Program-made: the position numbers and the translations under genes
Notes under the pieces: generated by a model
Told to the model about the DNA's origin: nothing
The model's input: the letters and a program-made list of their open reading frames with translations, nothing else
Database searches by the model: none
Assembly (NCBI GenBank): GCA_030141605.1
Contig: JAQGDQ010000166.1
Span: forward strand, 228,661 to 292,660
Length of the DNA: 64,000 nt
From: Tubiluchus corallicola
Lineage: Eukaryota > Priapulida > Priapulimorpha > Priapulimorphida > Tubiluchidae
Direction: 5' to 3'
Part shown: one piece after another, positions 1 to 34,200 of the stretch
How positions within the stretch are numbered: position 1 is the stretch's first letter
Layout: every line of letters starts with the position of its first letter

Positions 1-372
1 CCTAGCAGTGAAACCATAAAATTTGTATTAGAACATGTCGCCGATTGTTTTCCTAGCAGTGGAACAATAAAGTTTGTATTAGAGCGTGTTGCCCATTGTT
101 TGTATAGCAGTGGAACAATAAAGTTTGTATTAGAACGTGTTGCCCATTGTTTGCCTAGCAGTGGAACAGCAGAATTCGCATTAGAACATGACACCCATTG
201 TTTGCCTAACAGTGAAACAATAGAATTTATATTAGAACATGGCTCCCATTGTTTGCCTCGCAGTGAAACACTAGAATTTGTAACAAAACATGGCTCCCAT
301 TGTTTGCCTAGCAGTGGAACAATAGAATTTGCAATAAATCTTGGTGCCTATTGTGTTGAGCCACAATTTGCT
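1..372 (+). repeat. 51-bp minisatellite, about 7 copies
   Basis: The unit begins cctagcagtggaacaataaa and repeats every 51 bases, from the left edge to about 372. Because 51 is a multiple of 3, one frame stays open and reads a 17-residue repeat on the plus strand; I regard that as a by-product. It lies in the CLPB intron after exon 14. Confidence 0.9.
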
Positions 373-423
373 TGTGCCTAGCAATCTCTCTGCACACGCG
401 TGGCATGTGAATCTATGCCTCAC

Positions 424-20382
<19,959 letters not shown>

Positions 20383-20896
20383 GATGCAAAACTAATTTTT
20401 GGTATTTTCAAAGCAAAAAAATCATTATTAATGAGTTTTTACCGCCGGCGATTGATTGCTGCAAGCAATACGGGAAACCTTGAAGATCCTTCAAAATACG
20501 GGTTTTGGAATAAATTGCCCTATTCCTAAAAATTGAAAGAAAACGTTTTCTTTGGTGGTTTCTTGTAGTGTTTGGTCCAAAGAATAACATATCCAAAGTA
20601 GGCCAAAATTTGAATACCCAAAAGGGTCTCATTATGGCCTCCAAAAAAGATGGCATTCATTTGACCATTACGAAAATGAATTATTGGTATTAAGTATTAG
20701 AATGGTAGAAATGTTCATTTTGACTCAAAAGCACGAAACTTTGCATATCACTAGAACCCAATAAAGTGATTAGTTTTGGTTATCAAGTCAATCAAAATTC
20801 ATCCAATATAGCCACCACATTCAAGATAGGTGATAAGAAGTGAGGACTACGGTGATGATTGATAATCCTTTCTGTCCCCCTTTATCTCTCTTTCTC

Positions 20897-20944
<48 letters not shown>

Positions 20945-22115
20945 ATCTCCTCTTTTCCCACTTTTCTTTCTTCACGTCCATTTCCCTATTAAATGCCAAA
21001 AACCAAGTGACATTAAAATAGCGTAGACTCTCTTCAGCAAATCTAACTGTGTTTGCACACACCGTTTTCCTATCAGATAAGTGAGACTGTGTCACATGAG
21101 TACTAAGTCGTATATGGGTTGTCATTGTTAGTGGCATTTTGGGTAAGGAAAACAACAGCCTTGACGTTTTGACATCTTCATGTTGCAACTAGTCTCCCAA
21201 AGCAAGAAGGCCATAATGCAATTGATTGATATCATTCCTTGCCTAAACTATGGGATGTACTGTAGCACGGTGAGCTATATTGTAGAAAAGACAACAATCA
21301 GGCTGCCCGGAACGAATCAACTTGGCAGCCAGTGCTAAGTAGACACAGCGAAGATTTACTGGAAGTGAAAAACAATAAACACAATAACTTCTACTGTTTT
21401 AACGAAGTTTAAGTAGGTCTCTTATTATAGCTACCCAGCTTCTCACCCAAATTTCTTTATTTTTTCATGAAAATACTGGTCACCAGGAAATCAAGACAGT
21501 TTTCTTGAGCCGAAGTTTGTGTCTCGGTCCCATGGCAACCTGCTGTTGTATCAGTCATCATGTCCGGGATGCACAAACATTTACGTTTGCATCGAGGACG
21601 CATGCAAAAAACACATGCAACTGACATGTGTCAGGAACGCACCATGTAAATATGCTCTAAGGAAAACTGAGAGGCATCATCTTTACGAGTGTTGTACTAT
21701 CTGCTTAGCATGGATAGCATAGTTAAAAATGAAGGATATATGGCAACAACATTATTTTCAACATCTATGGGCATATACTTGCTTTCAGCCAGACTGAAGG
21801 GTAAGAAAAAGTATGTTTCAAAAAACATTCCATGCATTACAAAGTTATATTACCCACTATTATGCTCACTAGTTTGAATGACGTAATAATATGTGACTGA
21901 ATGATAACAATTTCTCCGCATTGTTATCAGAGATGATCTCCCTACTCTGGCAGTACTTTGGTCAATCCTTTTTTTCACAAAGAGTTGCCATATTGTTATT
22001 ATTGCTCAAGTACGGAAGTCTTTCACGACACAGTTCAGCTGTTGCGATTTTGCAATTTGCAGTGTGTGAGTTTGTGGTTTGTAAACATTTTTAGAGTCAT
22101 TTGTTTTTATACAGA
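20383..22115. promoter_or_regulatory. Divergent intergenic region between CLPB and MAEL
   Basis: The two start codons are 1.73 kb apart and point away from each other, so both 5' UTRs and promoters must lie here or in unseen upstream exons. I see a (TC)n run at 20880-20941 and no transposon I could recognise. No convincing TATA box or CpG-rich core could be assigned by eye. Confidence 0.5.
20880..20942. repeat. (TC)n tract
   Basis: A nearly pure CT run in the CLPB-MAEL intergenic region. Confidence 0.95.
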
Positions 22116-22259
22116 ATGCCTCCAAAACGAGCGCAGAAATTCGTAAAGAAAAATGGATTTTATATGTTCATGTTGGAGCTGATGCCAAAATTTAGACAAG
22201 AAGGGAGAGCTGTCAATAATATGGCAGAAGTTTCAGAGCTTGCAGCTCCGCGATGGAAG
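22116..22259 (+). CDS. MAEL: MAEL exon 1 (start, HMG box)
   Basis: ATG at 22116 gives [20 protein letters not shown], matching the MPxRKASxNAYYFFVQE-type start of the family. An in-frame ATG five codons earlier is possible but less family-like. Donor gtaagt, phase 0. Confidence 0.93.
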
Positions 22260-25200
22260 GTAAGTTCTAAGTTCACTGTAGTAATATTTGCAAAACGTTA
22301 TCTGTGTTACAGGGTCAATGAACTGAAATGCAATATGTTTCTCAACTTTGCCAACAAAGTAAAGTCTTTGCGCAGATTCGACCGTTTAATCAAAAGCTAC
22401 TGTACAATTTAAGACCTATAATATTTACGCGTTTACATATATAGTGTAGTCATTAGTCCGGCATGTTAGGTCTAAGCAAAGTGGCAATCAGTTTAGTTCC
22501 TGCCAAAACTTAAGCGGTATGCATGAGAAAGGTGATATATTAGAACTATTAATACATTGTGCCAAAACTATTTTTATGTTACTTGATTAAGTGTTAGGAA
22601 ACCCTAACCTTGTTAACAATTAGTTGATTATGGCAGCAATGCTAGGACTACAACGTCACAGTTAGAGAAGTGACGACCTTAAGCCAGCATTACATATAGG
22701 AGTAAGTAAGTAAATAAGTAAAAAATTTATTTGTCTCTGAATTTTACAAAATAAGCATAAACAAAAGCTAAAAACTAAAATGAAGACGGAAAAGAGGTGG
22801 CGTTGCAAAAAGACCAAATGTCACCAAGTCAACCACCCCTATCCAAACTAAAGAAAATTAAATGACCTGTCAAGTGAGGTATGTACAAATGTAAATAATA
22901 AGCAACTTAACAAAATAAATAAAAAAAATAAATAAATGAGACAACAAGTTCAAATAAGTTTAAATTTAGAGTCAGTAAATAAGTTTGGCTATGAGAAGAG
23001 GCAAGTTTTAAATTAGCAAACAAAACGGAAAATTTAAACTCATCAAAAACAAAACTAATAATTACATATAAATCAAGAACTCGAACCAACGTAAGACGCA
23101 ATATAAAAAAACTAAAGCAATATCGAAGTTACGTCAATTACAGATACATTGAACAAAATATAACTCAAGTAAAAATAATGAAAGTAGGTCAGCGATAAAC
23201 AATAAGGATAATGCTGAATCTTTTTTTTCTAGACTATGTGAATATTCAGTGAAATAGATGTCGAACCGAAAGATAACTAAGAGATAAATTCGAAACTAAG
23301 ATTAAAAAAAATTTTTTTCCTAAATCCATTAATTAACTGAATAGTTGCCGATTAAATAGAGGCAAAATTTTTTAACTGCAGTGTGCAATGTTTGGCATGC
23401 TAAGATTTCATGAGGAAGACTATTAAAAAGTTTGACACCATTATGGTGTAGAGAATTCAAGCCACATTGAGTCTTGTACCTATTTTGAAAGTAGAAACCT
23501 TTTTTGAGGATCTCGTGGAGTATGAATGGACTTCGTTTATTTTTAAAAAATAGTTCTTAATTTTTTAACTGCAGTGTGCAATGTTTGGCAAGCTAAGATT
23601 TCATGAGGGAGACTATTAAAAAGTTTGACACCATTATGGTGTAGAGAATTCAAGCCATATTGAGTCTTGTACCTATTTTGAAAGTAGAAACCTTTTTTTG
23701 GGGATCTCGTGGAGTATGAATGGACTTCGTTTATTTTTAAAAAATAGTTCTTAATTTTTTAACTACAGTGTGCGATGTTTGGCAAGCTAAGATTTCACGA
23801 GGGAGACTATTAAAAAGTTTTACACCATTATGGTGTAGAGAATTCAAGCCATATTGAGTCTTGTACCTATTTTGAAAGTAGAAATCTTTTTTGGGGATCT
23901 CGTGGAGTATGAATGGACTTCGTTTATTTTTAAGAAATAGTTCTTAATTTTTTAACTGCAGTGTGTAATGTTTGGCAAGCTAAGATTTCATGAGGGAGAC
24001 TATTAAAAAGTTTGACACAATTATGGTATAGAGAATTCAAGCCACATTGAGTCTTGTACCTATTTTGAAAGTAGAAACCTTTTTTTGAGGATCTCGTGGA
24101 GTATGAATGGACTTCGTTTATTTTTAAAAAATAGTTCTTAATTTTTTAACTGCAGTGTTCAATGTTTGGCAAGCTAAGATTTCATGAGGGAGACTATTAA
24201 AAAGTTTGACACCATTATGGTGTAGAGAATTCAAGCCACATTGAGTCTTGTACCTATTTTGAAAGTAGAAACCTTTTTTGAGGATCTTGTGGAGTATGAA
24301 TGGACTTCGTTTATTTTTAAAAAATAGTTCTTAATTTTTTAACTGCAGTGTGCAATGTTTGGCAAGCTAAGATTTCATGAGGGAGACTATTAAAAAGTTT
24401 GACACCATTATGGTGTAGAGAATTCAAGCCATATTGAGTCTTGTACCTATTTTGAAAGTAGAAACCTTTTTTTGGGGATCTCGTGGAGTATGAATGGACT
24501 TCGTTTATTTTTAAAAAAATAGTTCTTATATATATACCTGACAAAGTACCTGTTTTGTACTTGTACATAAACTTAAAGAGTTCCAAACTGTATATATCGC
24601 AAACTTTTAATATATCGTAACTGTTTATACGAAGGTGTAGCATGTGCTTTGGAATGAGAGAATGTAATTAATTTAACAATTTTGTTTTGTAAGGTAGTAA
24701 GTGGTAAGTGGTTGTAGTATATATTGCTTAGTTTTTCCCCAGCACAGCACACAGTACTGTAAGTATGGATACACTAAAGCATAATATATCATTATGAGGA
24801 TTGGCCAAGGACTACTATACTACTATATATAGTATATAGTAGTAGTATAGTAGTCCTTGGGATTGGCATATTAATATAGTGACGTAGTTTTGCAAATACA
24901 CCTGCAGTTTTACTTAGTTTTCTTGTTATAGTATTAATATGAGTTTTCCATTTTATGTTACTATCAATTTGAAGCCCAAGGTACTTAATGCAGTTGGTTT
25001 GAACTAAATCATGGTTACCTATTTTTTAAATTAAACACCAATTTCTCATTTTGTGATATGTTCCTTCCAATTAACATGTACTTGGTTTTTGCTAAATTTA
25101 CTGACAGGCTGTTGGCTAACATCCAATTATTGACTTTTAGTAATTCAGAATTAGTTCGATTTTGGAGAGACTGTAAATTGGTGTCTGATAGAAAGAAACA

Positions 25201-28200
25201 TGTGTCGTCGGCGAAGAGTCGAGTGTTTAAGTTAGAACAAAGAGGCAAGTCGTTAATGTAGATGAGGAAGAACAGAGGGCCAAGTACAGACCCCTGCGGA
25301 ATGCCACATGTCACTGGGAGTTGGCGGTTGTCGAGGTATGATTTGATAAGACTCAGGGCTGTGCCTCATATGCCATAGTTTTGTAGTTTCTGAAGTAAGA
25401 TATGGTGCTGAACTGTGTCGAAGGCTTTCGAAAGGTCTAAAAATATAGCACAGGTGACAGAGTTTTTGTCCAGGCAGTGCAGTAAGTTTTCCGTAAATTC
25501 TGCAGTAGCTAGGGCTGTAGAGAAGAATTTTCTAAGGAGAAAATTTTCTAGAGAAGCAGAAAAAGTAAAACGGCTAATCTGCTACTTGGAATGATTTAAA
25601 GGGACTTTAGTAGTAGGTGTAGAACAGAAATTCTACAGTCAAACAAATCCATAATAAGAACAATTATAGAGCACGCATCACCAGTCTGGAACCCATATTC
25701 CTTGCAAAATACTATATTAATTGAGAATGTTCAAGGAAGAACCACAAAACTCTGCAGTTCACTAAAAACCTGCCCTACCACAAGAAACTGCAGTAACTGT
25801 GACTAGCAATATGCAAAGTTGTAGTGAACATACATATTTCTAGATGACATGTATGAGATCAGTACACATATGAATAACATATTTCAAATGAAGGTGCCAG
25901 TAAGAAAAGAACACTTGTTTAAACTTCATACAAGACTGGAGATACGTAGGAATTTCTATTCCCAGCAAGTAATAAATCATAGGAATCGACTGGCAGAAGC
26001 TGCATTAGATGCTGTAAATGTAAATCGGTTTAGGAACATCAGAGAGCAGGAATATGCAAATTTTGAATACACCAGTGTCTCGGTTCGCCGGCCCTCGCTT
26101 TTACAGAGATTGGAAGAATCGGACAAAATCTGGACCGTTAAAAAGTCCCGCATACTACGGACACAGTTCGTTGTTTCGCGACCTGACTGCTAGTTAGTTA
26201 AAAACGCAAACACAATTTCATGTTCGTGCCACTAGTTCTTCGCTGTTATACGGATTTTGCAATTCTCTAGTTAGACGGGCACTAGTGCCTGCATTTCGAA
26301 AACGAATTGCACAAAAAACAGGTGCTGTACTTCTCAGTTCAGATGTGTTAGTTTGTGATGAACTACACATGTTCGACAGCTCATGCCTGAGCACAGTGGT
26401 AAATTTGAAATTTGAATTTTTATTTTAAAAGTTGCCTGGTTTTAGTACAACACCCTAAATATCTTACAGTAGTTCTGTACTTCAATTTTTGCTTTGATAA
26501 AGACTTGCAGCGCGCTCGTGGAATAATTTTGCTGTTCCAGAAAATCATGTTAGTTTGTGATGTCGCCAATAGTTAGGTTTGCTTGCCGTTAAGTTTTAAA
26601 TCTATTACTTAATTATCAGAAATGCTTTTGCAGTATTTACTGTGTTAAAATGCATACTTTTTATCAGACATCAAAACAGGATAGAATATGAAAAGTCATC
26701 CTGTCTTCCTTTAACCACAATAGCATTGTTTTCAGTTGCTAGACGACAAAACTAGGAAACTGTATGATGAAAAAGCCAAAGAATACAACAAGCAGATGAG
26801 GCAGTCGGATGGATATGGTGGACGATTAGACTGCACTGGACAGCTGTTATCTGTAAGCTTACATCATAGTTCTACTCGATATGATTTATTTCCCATTGTT
26901 CTTTACCTATAAGGTTTCAAACTCTGCATCAATGGTAGAGTAATAAATATTGCACTGCGAAAAAATATGCATAATTAGAATTATCAGCTTCGTGGTATGT
27001 ACTAGTGCATTAATTACTGATATTACACGTGTATTAAACGAAAAGCGCTATTAGGCTTATTTCAATTCTTGCAAAAATAACAGAAGCATTTAGTAACAAA
27101 AGTGAGATGAGCACGAATTACTTTCAATTCGCGATTATTTCGTGCTTGGGGACTCCCAGTTTGAATGCTTATTTTTCCACCAATGACGTCATTTTGAATG
27201 CTTATTTTTCCACCAATGACGTCATTTTGAATGCTTATTTTTCCACCAATGATGTCATTTTGAATGCTTATTTTTCCACCAATGACGTCATTTTGAATGC
27301 TTATTTTTCCACCAATGACGCCTTTCATCAACTGAAGAAAAGCGGCATGCCATTAATAAGTTTTTACATAAAAATATAGTTAATTCTGTGATATTTTTGC
27401 GTTAACGTATAAAGTAAGCTGCGAAAGCTTGAATCACTCGCTTACGAAAAGCCTCGATGCGCTTACGAAATGTCACAATGCCATAATTTTCTATTGAATG
27501 GTGGCTACCACCACACCTGAAAATGTCTGTAAGTGGTAATTTAACTTTATAGACAGTTTTAGTGCCAATATCTAAGTTTAAGTTATAACCGGGTAAAATA
27601 ATTAATAGTTAAAAACAACACAACTCTATTAAAACTTTTACTTTGAAAAGTTAAAATCATGCCAAACGTTTCGACAGACTACTGCTGTTGTCATCATCAG
27701 TGGTAAAACTTTTAATAAAGTTGTGTTGTTTTTAACTGCAAATGTAACTTGTTCTTTGCTTTAACTTATAAATTATTCAAACAGGAAAGAGTGGATTCCA
27801 AAGCTGAAAAGGCAAAGGTTTTGAAACAAATCCGATGGGAGGTCAAAAAGAAATGGACATCAAAAGAAGGTTTGTGCCTAAATAGAAATGAATCTTTTGT
27901 CAAAGTCATTTTAGGTCTTTGAGCAGTGGCGGCTCATTTATAGGTACTGTAGTACTGCACCACCAACTGTTTTCACTCATTATTATCGATAATATTCAAT
28001 ATAATAAGTCTTTTTTTAGTTCTTTTTTATACTTGTGCAGAACCAGAGCACGTGAGGGAAGTACTGTTTGCTTCACAGCCTAGCATAGTGGCGTTTCGCT
28101 GTTGTGCGCATGGGGCCTTGTGCACATGTCTGAGATAACACGCTGTACGTTAGCGTCTGCTGCTAGGTAGAGCAAGTACTGTCTGTATCACAGTAACAAT

Positions 28201-31200
28201 TGCCACACGCTGTACCGTCATATTCTTGGATGTGATAAAATATAAACTTAGAGTGTGTGCTTAATACATAAATTATTTAATAATGGACGCCTTGCATCCC
28301 CAAGAAATAAGTTTTGTGACTGTAAGTGAACTACAACAGCTTAATTTTTTACAGTTGTCTCTCCATGAGAAAGTTGCAGTTAATAAGAGGCTCTTCAACA
28401 CCCGATCTTCAAATATAACTACATCATTAGAATTACATGCAATTGTTTCGTTTTACACTGCATTAAGACAATGGCTAAAAATTTTCTGAAGCAGCATCCC
28501 CACTAATTTTAGCTATGAGCCTCTGTCTTTCAGACGCAGCACATGCGGGGCACGTAATGTTTGTTACGCATTGCAAAGTGTGATTTGCCTTGTGGCAAAT
28601 AATGATGCAGTTGCTTTTCAATTTGCACGAGTGTTAATTGATAATTTTAGAATTTTATACCAGGGATGTTACAGTTACCAGTGAATGTACTTTCGGTTCA
28701 GTTTCGGCAACATCCCTGATATATATATAAACAAACGCTTAGCAATGTTTGTACCATGAGTCAAAATAAAGTTGTTTGAGGGGAAATGAAATCTAAACAT
28801 GTTGGTACGTGATAAAGTAATACATGTGTTTAAATAACCTACCTAAACAAACGTGTATCAAAAAGCTTAATATGTATGCGTGAATAACTTACATGAATAA
28901 AAACCTCGTGTATCAAAAAGCTTAATAAGTATGCATAAATAACTTACATGTATAAAAACCCCGTGTATCAAAAAGCTGGTTTATAATGGTGTTACTCGAG
29001 TCAATAGAATTACTTGAGACAAGAGTGTGGATAGGATTCATCAGTTTGTTTTTGGAGGTTAAGTGACATTGTTGTCATATAAGAATAAAATCTTATTCAA
29101 GGTAGTTATGCACGTGATAACATATGATGGTTAGTACCAGGATTGCATTACCCCATATGCTGCAGCCCAGGGCCCCTCAATCTTGGGGGGGGGTCACACT
29201 TTGCATTACTGAATAACTCATATAACAAAATAAAATTTCAACTTTAAAAAAGGAGGCCGGGAAAACTGAAAATCCAATTTTAAACTGCCTCCTCATTTGA
29301 AACAAAAGGCCCTTGTTTCAGGCTATTTGTGTGAGATAATGGCCCCTCTTTGAAGCCTTATTTATGATATGGGCCCTCCAGCTAATATTGCTGATGTTGC
29401 TGAAATATATCACGAGGAAACAAAATATTCCGCACGAGTGTTAGCAAATTAGAGGGTGGTTCTGTGTGATTGGGCGTCATAATTTCATTAACCTAGGGAG
29501 TCCAAAAAGTCATAGCCCGGCCCTTGTCGCTTATTGTACCGAGTACGCGATTGTAGTATTATGTGACCCATTTAATTGTGAGGTACTACTACACTAAAGT
29601 ACTGAATTAATCTATGCTGCCATCTACAGTCGTTGTTTTATTCTCTCAGCTTCATTCCCTCAGGCATGCAAGTTTCTGTTGATCTAAAGACAGCATTGAG
29701 AAAGGATGCAAAATTTCTACTGTAAAATATCATATTGCTAACTTTATGACAATTTGTTCAATTTTATGGTCTGCGATTTTACGTAAAAATTCTTTTAGCC
29801 TTCAGCAGAGTTTCAAAGCAATGAAGTTACATGCAGTTTTATTCTTAATATTCATGTCATTTTGACTTCGTAAATTTTTGCGCTTTGGCAATATGCACTA
29901 CTAAGTCTTTTCTACGTATTTATCTTACTAATCCTCTGTTCTTTATGCAAATATTTATTTTATTTGTCTTATAGTACTATTTCTACATAGCGATTTTTAA
30001 TTACATTTGTTTATCTTTCTTATTAGTACTTATTATTTATTCTAATAAACGTAAAATATCATCGTTGAAGACGTATTTAAAGGAGTAGAGATTATAAAGT
30101 TTATTTAGTATAAAGAAGCAAGATATTTCTGATCAATAGATATGAGTTATAATATGCGGTAAGCGTAAAGTGTAAAAATTATGGCTGTATCTCTTAACAT
30201 ACATATCGATTCAGTGTTATACAACGAACTCGCAAACTTTTTTAACTTTATGTAAGCAGGGTAATTCTTGTGGTTTATATTTTTTTACAGAATTGCTTAT
30301 ATGTGTTTTTGTGATATACAGTTCACTCACTACAGAGCAACTGTGAATCGCTTTCGTCTTCCAAAAAACAGTGACAGCTGGCCAATTCTATAGAAGTTTA
30401 TGATTTTTTTAAAAAAACGAAAAATCTGTCTCATGTAACCCCACTTCGACTCTTCTAACATTAAGTGTAGTCCCGACTCCGACTCCTTTAGCAGTAAATT
30501 TACTGCCGACTTCGACTCCATGGTCGGACTCCACGACTCCGACTCCAACAGGGATGAGAATTTTCCGTGGATACGCGGAATTCCGAGTTTTTGGAAAACC
30601 AGTAATGCCATTTTTGTAAATCGTGTAAATTCGTTGAGAAAACTTTTACAGACCCAGTACATTATTTCACAAGCTGACCGCTAATTGGCAGGCCGTCACT
30701 TTGTTTACATCACGTACATCAGTGTATATCTCTATGTATAAAAATATAGAATCAATTGTGCGGAGTTATTTGAGTCAATTGCAGACAGTTTTTATATACT
30801 TTTGCATAGGAGTGGCCAGTATTTAGGCATTTTTGAGATAATTAGGTATCATGTATCCTTGATAGTTGGGTATTTTAAATTATGCATGAAACAAGGTAAC
30901 TGGTATTTTAAGTTCACGTAGAGGCTCTCTATGGTCACAAAATTGCAATTTGTTGCTGGCTCCAAGGGGGGGGGGCTAGGTGGCCTTAAAAGCCCTGGCC
31001 TGTTTCAAAGTTTTTTGCAATTTGTTATTCTCATCCCTGCTCCAACTCCACAGTCCAGGTTTTGCATTAGCAATTTTTGCAGCAGGCACTCACAAATGCG
31101 TATTTTTAGCATCAATAGAAATGGATATCAACAAATCAACAATTTCCTTTCGTTGAAATTACTTAAAAGTCTGATGTGTCGACGCTACAGTACATATTTT

Positions 31201-34200
31201 GGTCCAAGGCTTTGGAATGACATAAATGATGAATTAAAAACTGTTCAGCCAATCCAAAAATTTAAAAAGAAATACAGAGCAATGATTCTCAACAAGTACA
31301 ATACTTCCTAATTTCCCACACCTACTGCAGCAGTCATAGCACAATCTTGGTAAAGATTATGCAAAACAAGGCATCATTGATAAATCCTTAGAGCTGATGT
31401 CAACATAGCACACTCTACTATCTTTTTTCCTACAATTTCCACTAATACATCCTTCTACCCTTCCTGTGTGATCTAACCTTTCTCCCTGTTCTTTTTTTGT
31501 TCACTCATCCATTCCTTTTTTATTGGGCTGACATGACAGTGGGCTTATACAAGTCTTTGCTTCTCTAGCGCACTGCAGTACAATTAATCTTTTATGATAA
31601 CGATAGTGTATGAAACATAACAATTTATTACAGTATGACATAATAATTTTGATGTCACTGTATGCTTTATGTCATTATATTGTACTGAATGTGTTAATAA
31701 TAAACTAAAAAATAAAAAAATAAAAACTACATTGTACTTATGCACAATGTATCAATTTTTTTTATTATTTCTATAGCTGTTGCCAAAGTGAAGTTTTACC
31801 TAATCCATTTCCAAACGTTTTGCAAAACAATCGAAGGTGAAGTTGTTCCAGCGGAACTCGGTTGCGTGGAATATTCCCTTAAAGATGGAATATCACGGGA
31901 GTACCACGAATTCATTGACCCAGGTATGTGGGTAACGGGTTATAAAATTCAATTTTTATTTATTTTGGGGAATGTTTTGGACATTCTTTTGATAATTTGA
32001 TGCTAGAATATAAAAGTCCAATATATTTAGCATGTATTTTTATAGAAAACGAAAAAATAACATTAGACCAAAATTTTCATATATTTTACTTTGAAGCATC
32101 ATAACGTAGTTTTAACTATGCCGACTTATGAACGGTTTTGGTATGCAAGCGCACAAATAATGCTCATTTACCAGTATGATTTCTGCTTATTTTTAGGCCC
32201 ACTTCCAATTGGATACACTTCGATGGCAAAAAGTAACAGTAAGTAACAGCTAAGAATATAGTTTTTCTAACTAGAAGCAAATAGGTGTCAGCGAGGTCTG
32301 ATTAATTCTTATATTTGATTTTGCTTAAAGCACAAGAAAACGCTTCATAAACATAAAGCTTAAAAATTCGTTTTGAAATTTTATATCACTTACATACTGC
32401 CTTTTTGCGTGCAGGACTTCAATCGGCAGTTACGCTGTATAAAACATGTAAATTTAAACTCCCGCGATGACCGTTAGACGCAGCTATTTTGACGACAGGT
32501 CATTTGAAACAAGTTTAGATAACATTTTGTAAAGTTTGAAAAAAGAATCAGAGCATTCGTAGCGCACAAGTCACTAACTAAGTAAAATTTAAAATTACTG
32601 TATCTTGTCAATAAGATTAAAAATACGTTTTTTGGTTAGTGAGTGGTGCACCCTGGAGAGTGAGTCAGCGACATTTTACCAATTGGTAAAAACATTTTAA
32701 ATAACTAATAATTTTCTTTTCTAGTTACATAAGTCTTTCTAGCAGGTAAGCGAAAATCTACGTAACATAGATTTGCACGGAAAGTCTTTTGAGATATAAT
32801 TTAACATTTCCTTTTCTTCCCTTCATTTACGTTTGGTGCATGACGTCATGTAATGGCGACTTTGGAACTGTATTGTGGGAGATTTAAAATGAAAACAAAC
32901 TAAAATTCCTTTCAGTGCGAGTACGATATACCCATAAAATTGCTGTAAAGTAATATAATTTTTTAAGGTGATTTTTCTCAAACCTACTTCAGGTACCACT
33001 TTTCTTGTCCTTTAAAGGAAACGAAAAGGGTATTTAAAAGTACACCATAAAGGAGTTTACATACAAAGTTATATTACTCAGCATTAGGTTTACCTACTTT
33101 AAAGACTTGTGTAGTTGAAAAAAATTGTTAATATTTTAAAATATTCCCGCCACCTGTTTAAACGTCGCTATCCTAGTGTGCACCACTGGCTCACCAAAAA
33201 ACATTGTTGAGCTTGTTGATACACTACATAAATGAATTTGAATTTTTACTTAGTCAGTGAAGAGTGCGATGTGCGTGTCTGTCCTTCTCTCTTTCTCTCT
33301 CTCTCTTTCACGCTCTCTCTTTCTCTCTCTCTCTCTCTGCCACTCTCTCTCTCTCTCTCCCCATAAAATGTATTATTGATCTTATTGACAAGTAGCAACA
33401 ATAGTATGCAATAAGACACTTATCCTGAGCAACAATAGTATGCAGTAAGTCACTTATCCAGGGCAACAATAGTATGCAATAAGACACTTACCCAGAGAAA
33501 CAATAGTATGCAAAAAGACACTTATACAGGACAACAATAGCATGCAATAAGCCACTTATCCAGGGCAACAATAATATGCAATAAGACACTTATCCCGAGC
33601 AACAATAGTATGCAATAAGACACTTACCCAGATCAACAATAGTATGCAATAAGACACTTACCCAGAGCAACAATAGTATGCAATAAGACACTTATCCTGA
33701 GCAACAATAGTATGCAATAAGACACTTATCCCGAGCAACAATAGTATGCAATAAGACACTCATCCCGAGCAACAATAGTGCAATAAGACACTTATACAGG
33801 GCAACAATAGTATGCAATGAGACACTACGCAAATGATACAAAATTTCAAGACGAATTTTTTTTAGTGGCAAGTATTTTCTTTTGCTTCAATATTCCACTT
33901 TAGGTGAAGACTACCATCGAATTCCTTGGAGAAATTTTGAACATGCAAATTCAAATTACCTGGGAATGTGGATTAAGTTGAAAAATTTTGTGAACCAGGA
34001 CGAAAAGAACGAATATCCACCAGTGTACTGTTTAGTAAGTAAAAATTCTATTCATATATGAAAGCAAAAATACGTTTTGAGGTCTGTTGTCAAACAAAAT
34101 ATCTCATTTTCCATCTATAGCTGTAATGACAGAAGCTTTTTCCAGCAGATGTAAATATCACTGAACTACTTTATTGCAACAAAATTCAGCACAAAAATGT

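Larger units (their letters stand above)
22690..25560 (-). pseudogene. LINE (jockey/CR1-like) remnant on minus strand
   Basis: Minus-strand codons give [20 protein letters not shown], an in-frame stop, then [38 protein letters not shown] (catalytic FADD) and [17 protein letters not shown]. The C-terminal [12 protein letters not shown] follows. The 3' end is at the left, with a taagtaagtaaataag tail at 22700. It is 5'-truncated, broken by a stop and a hairpin insertion, and its C-terminal end is tandemly repeated. It lies in MAEL intron 1, antisense to the gene. Confidence 0.85.

Noticed and set aside
100-381. 93-codon plus-strand frame with SSGTIEF repeats
   Set aside because: The 51-bp repeat is open by length alone; no start context, homology or splice signals support it.
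20847-21188. 113-codon minus frame with RERERE run
   Set aside because: The charged run is the (TC)n tract; the rest has no family resemblance and no conserved splice context.
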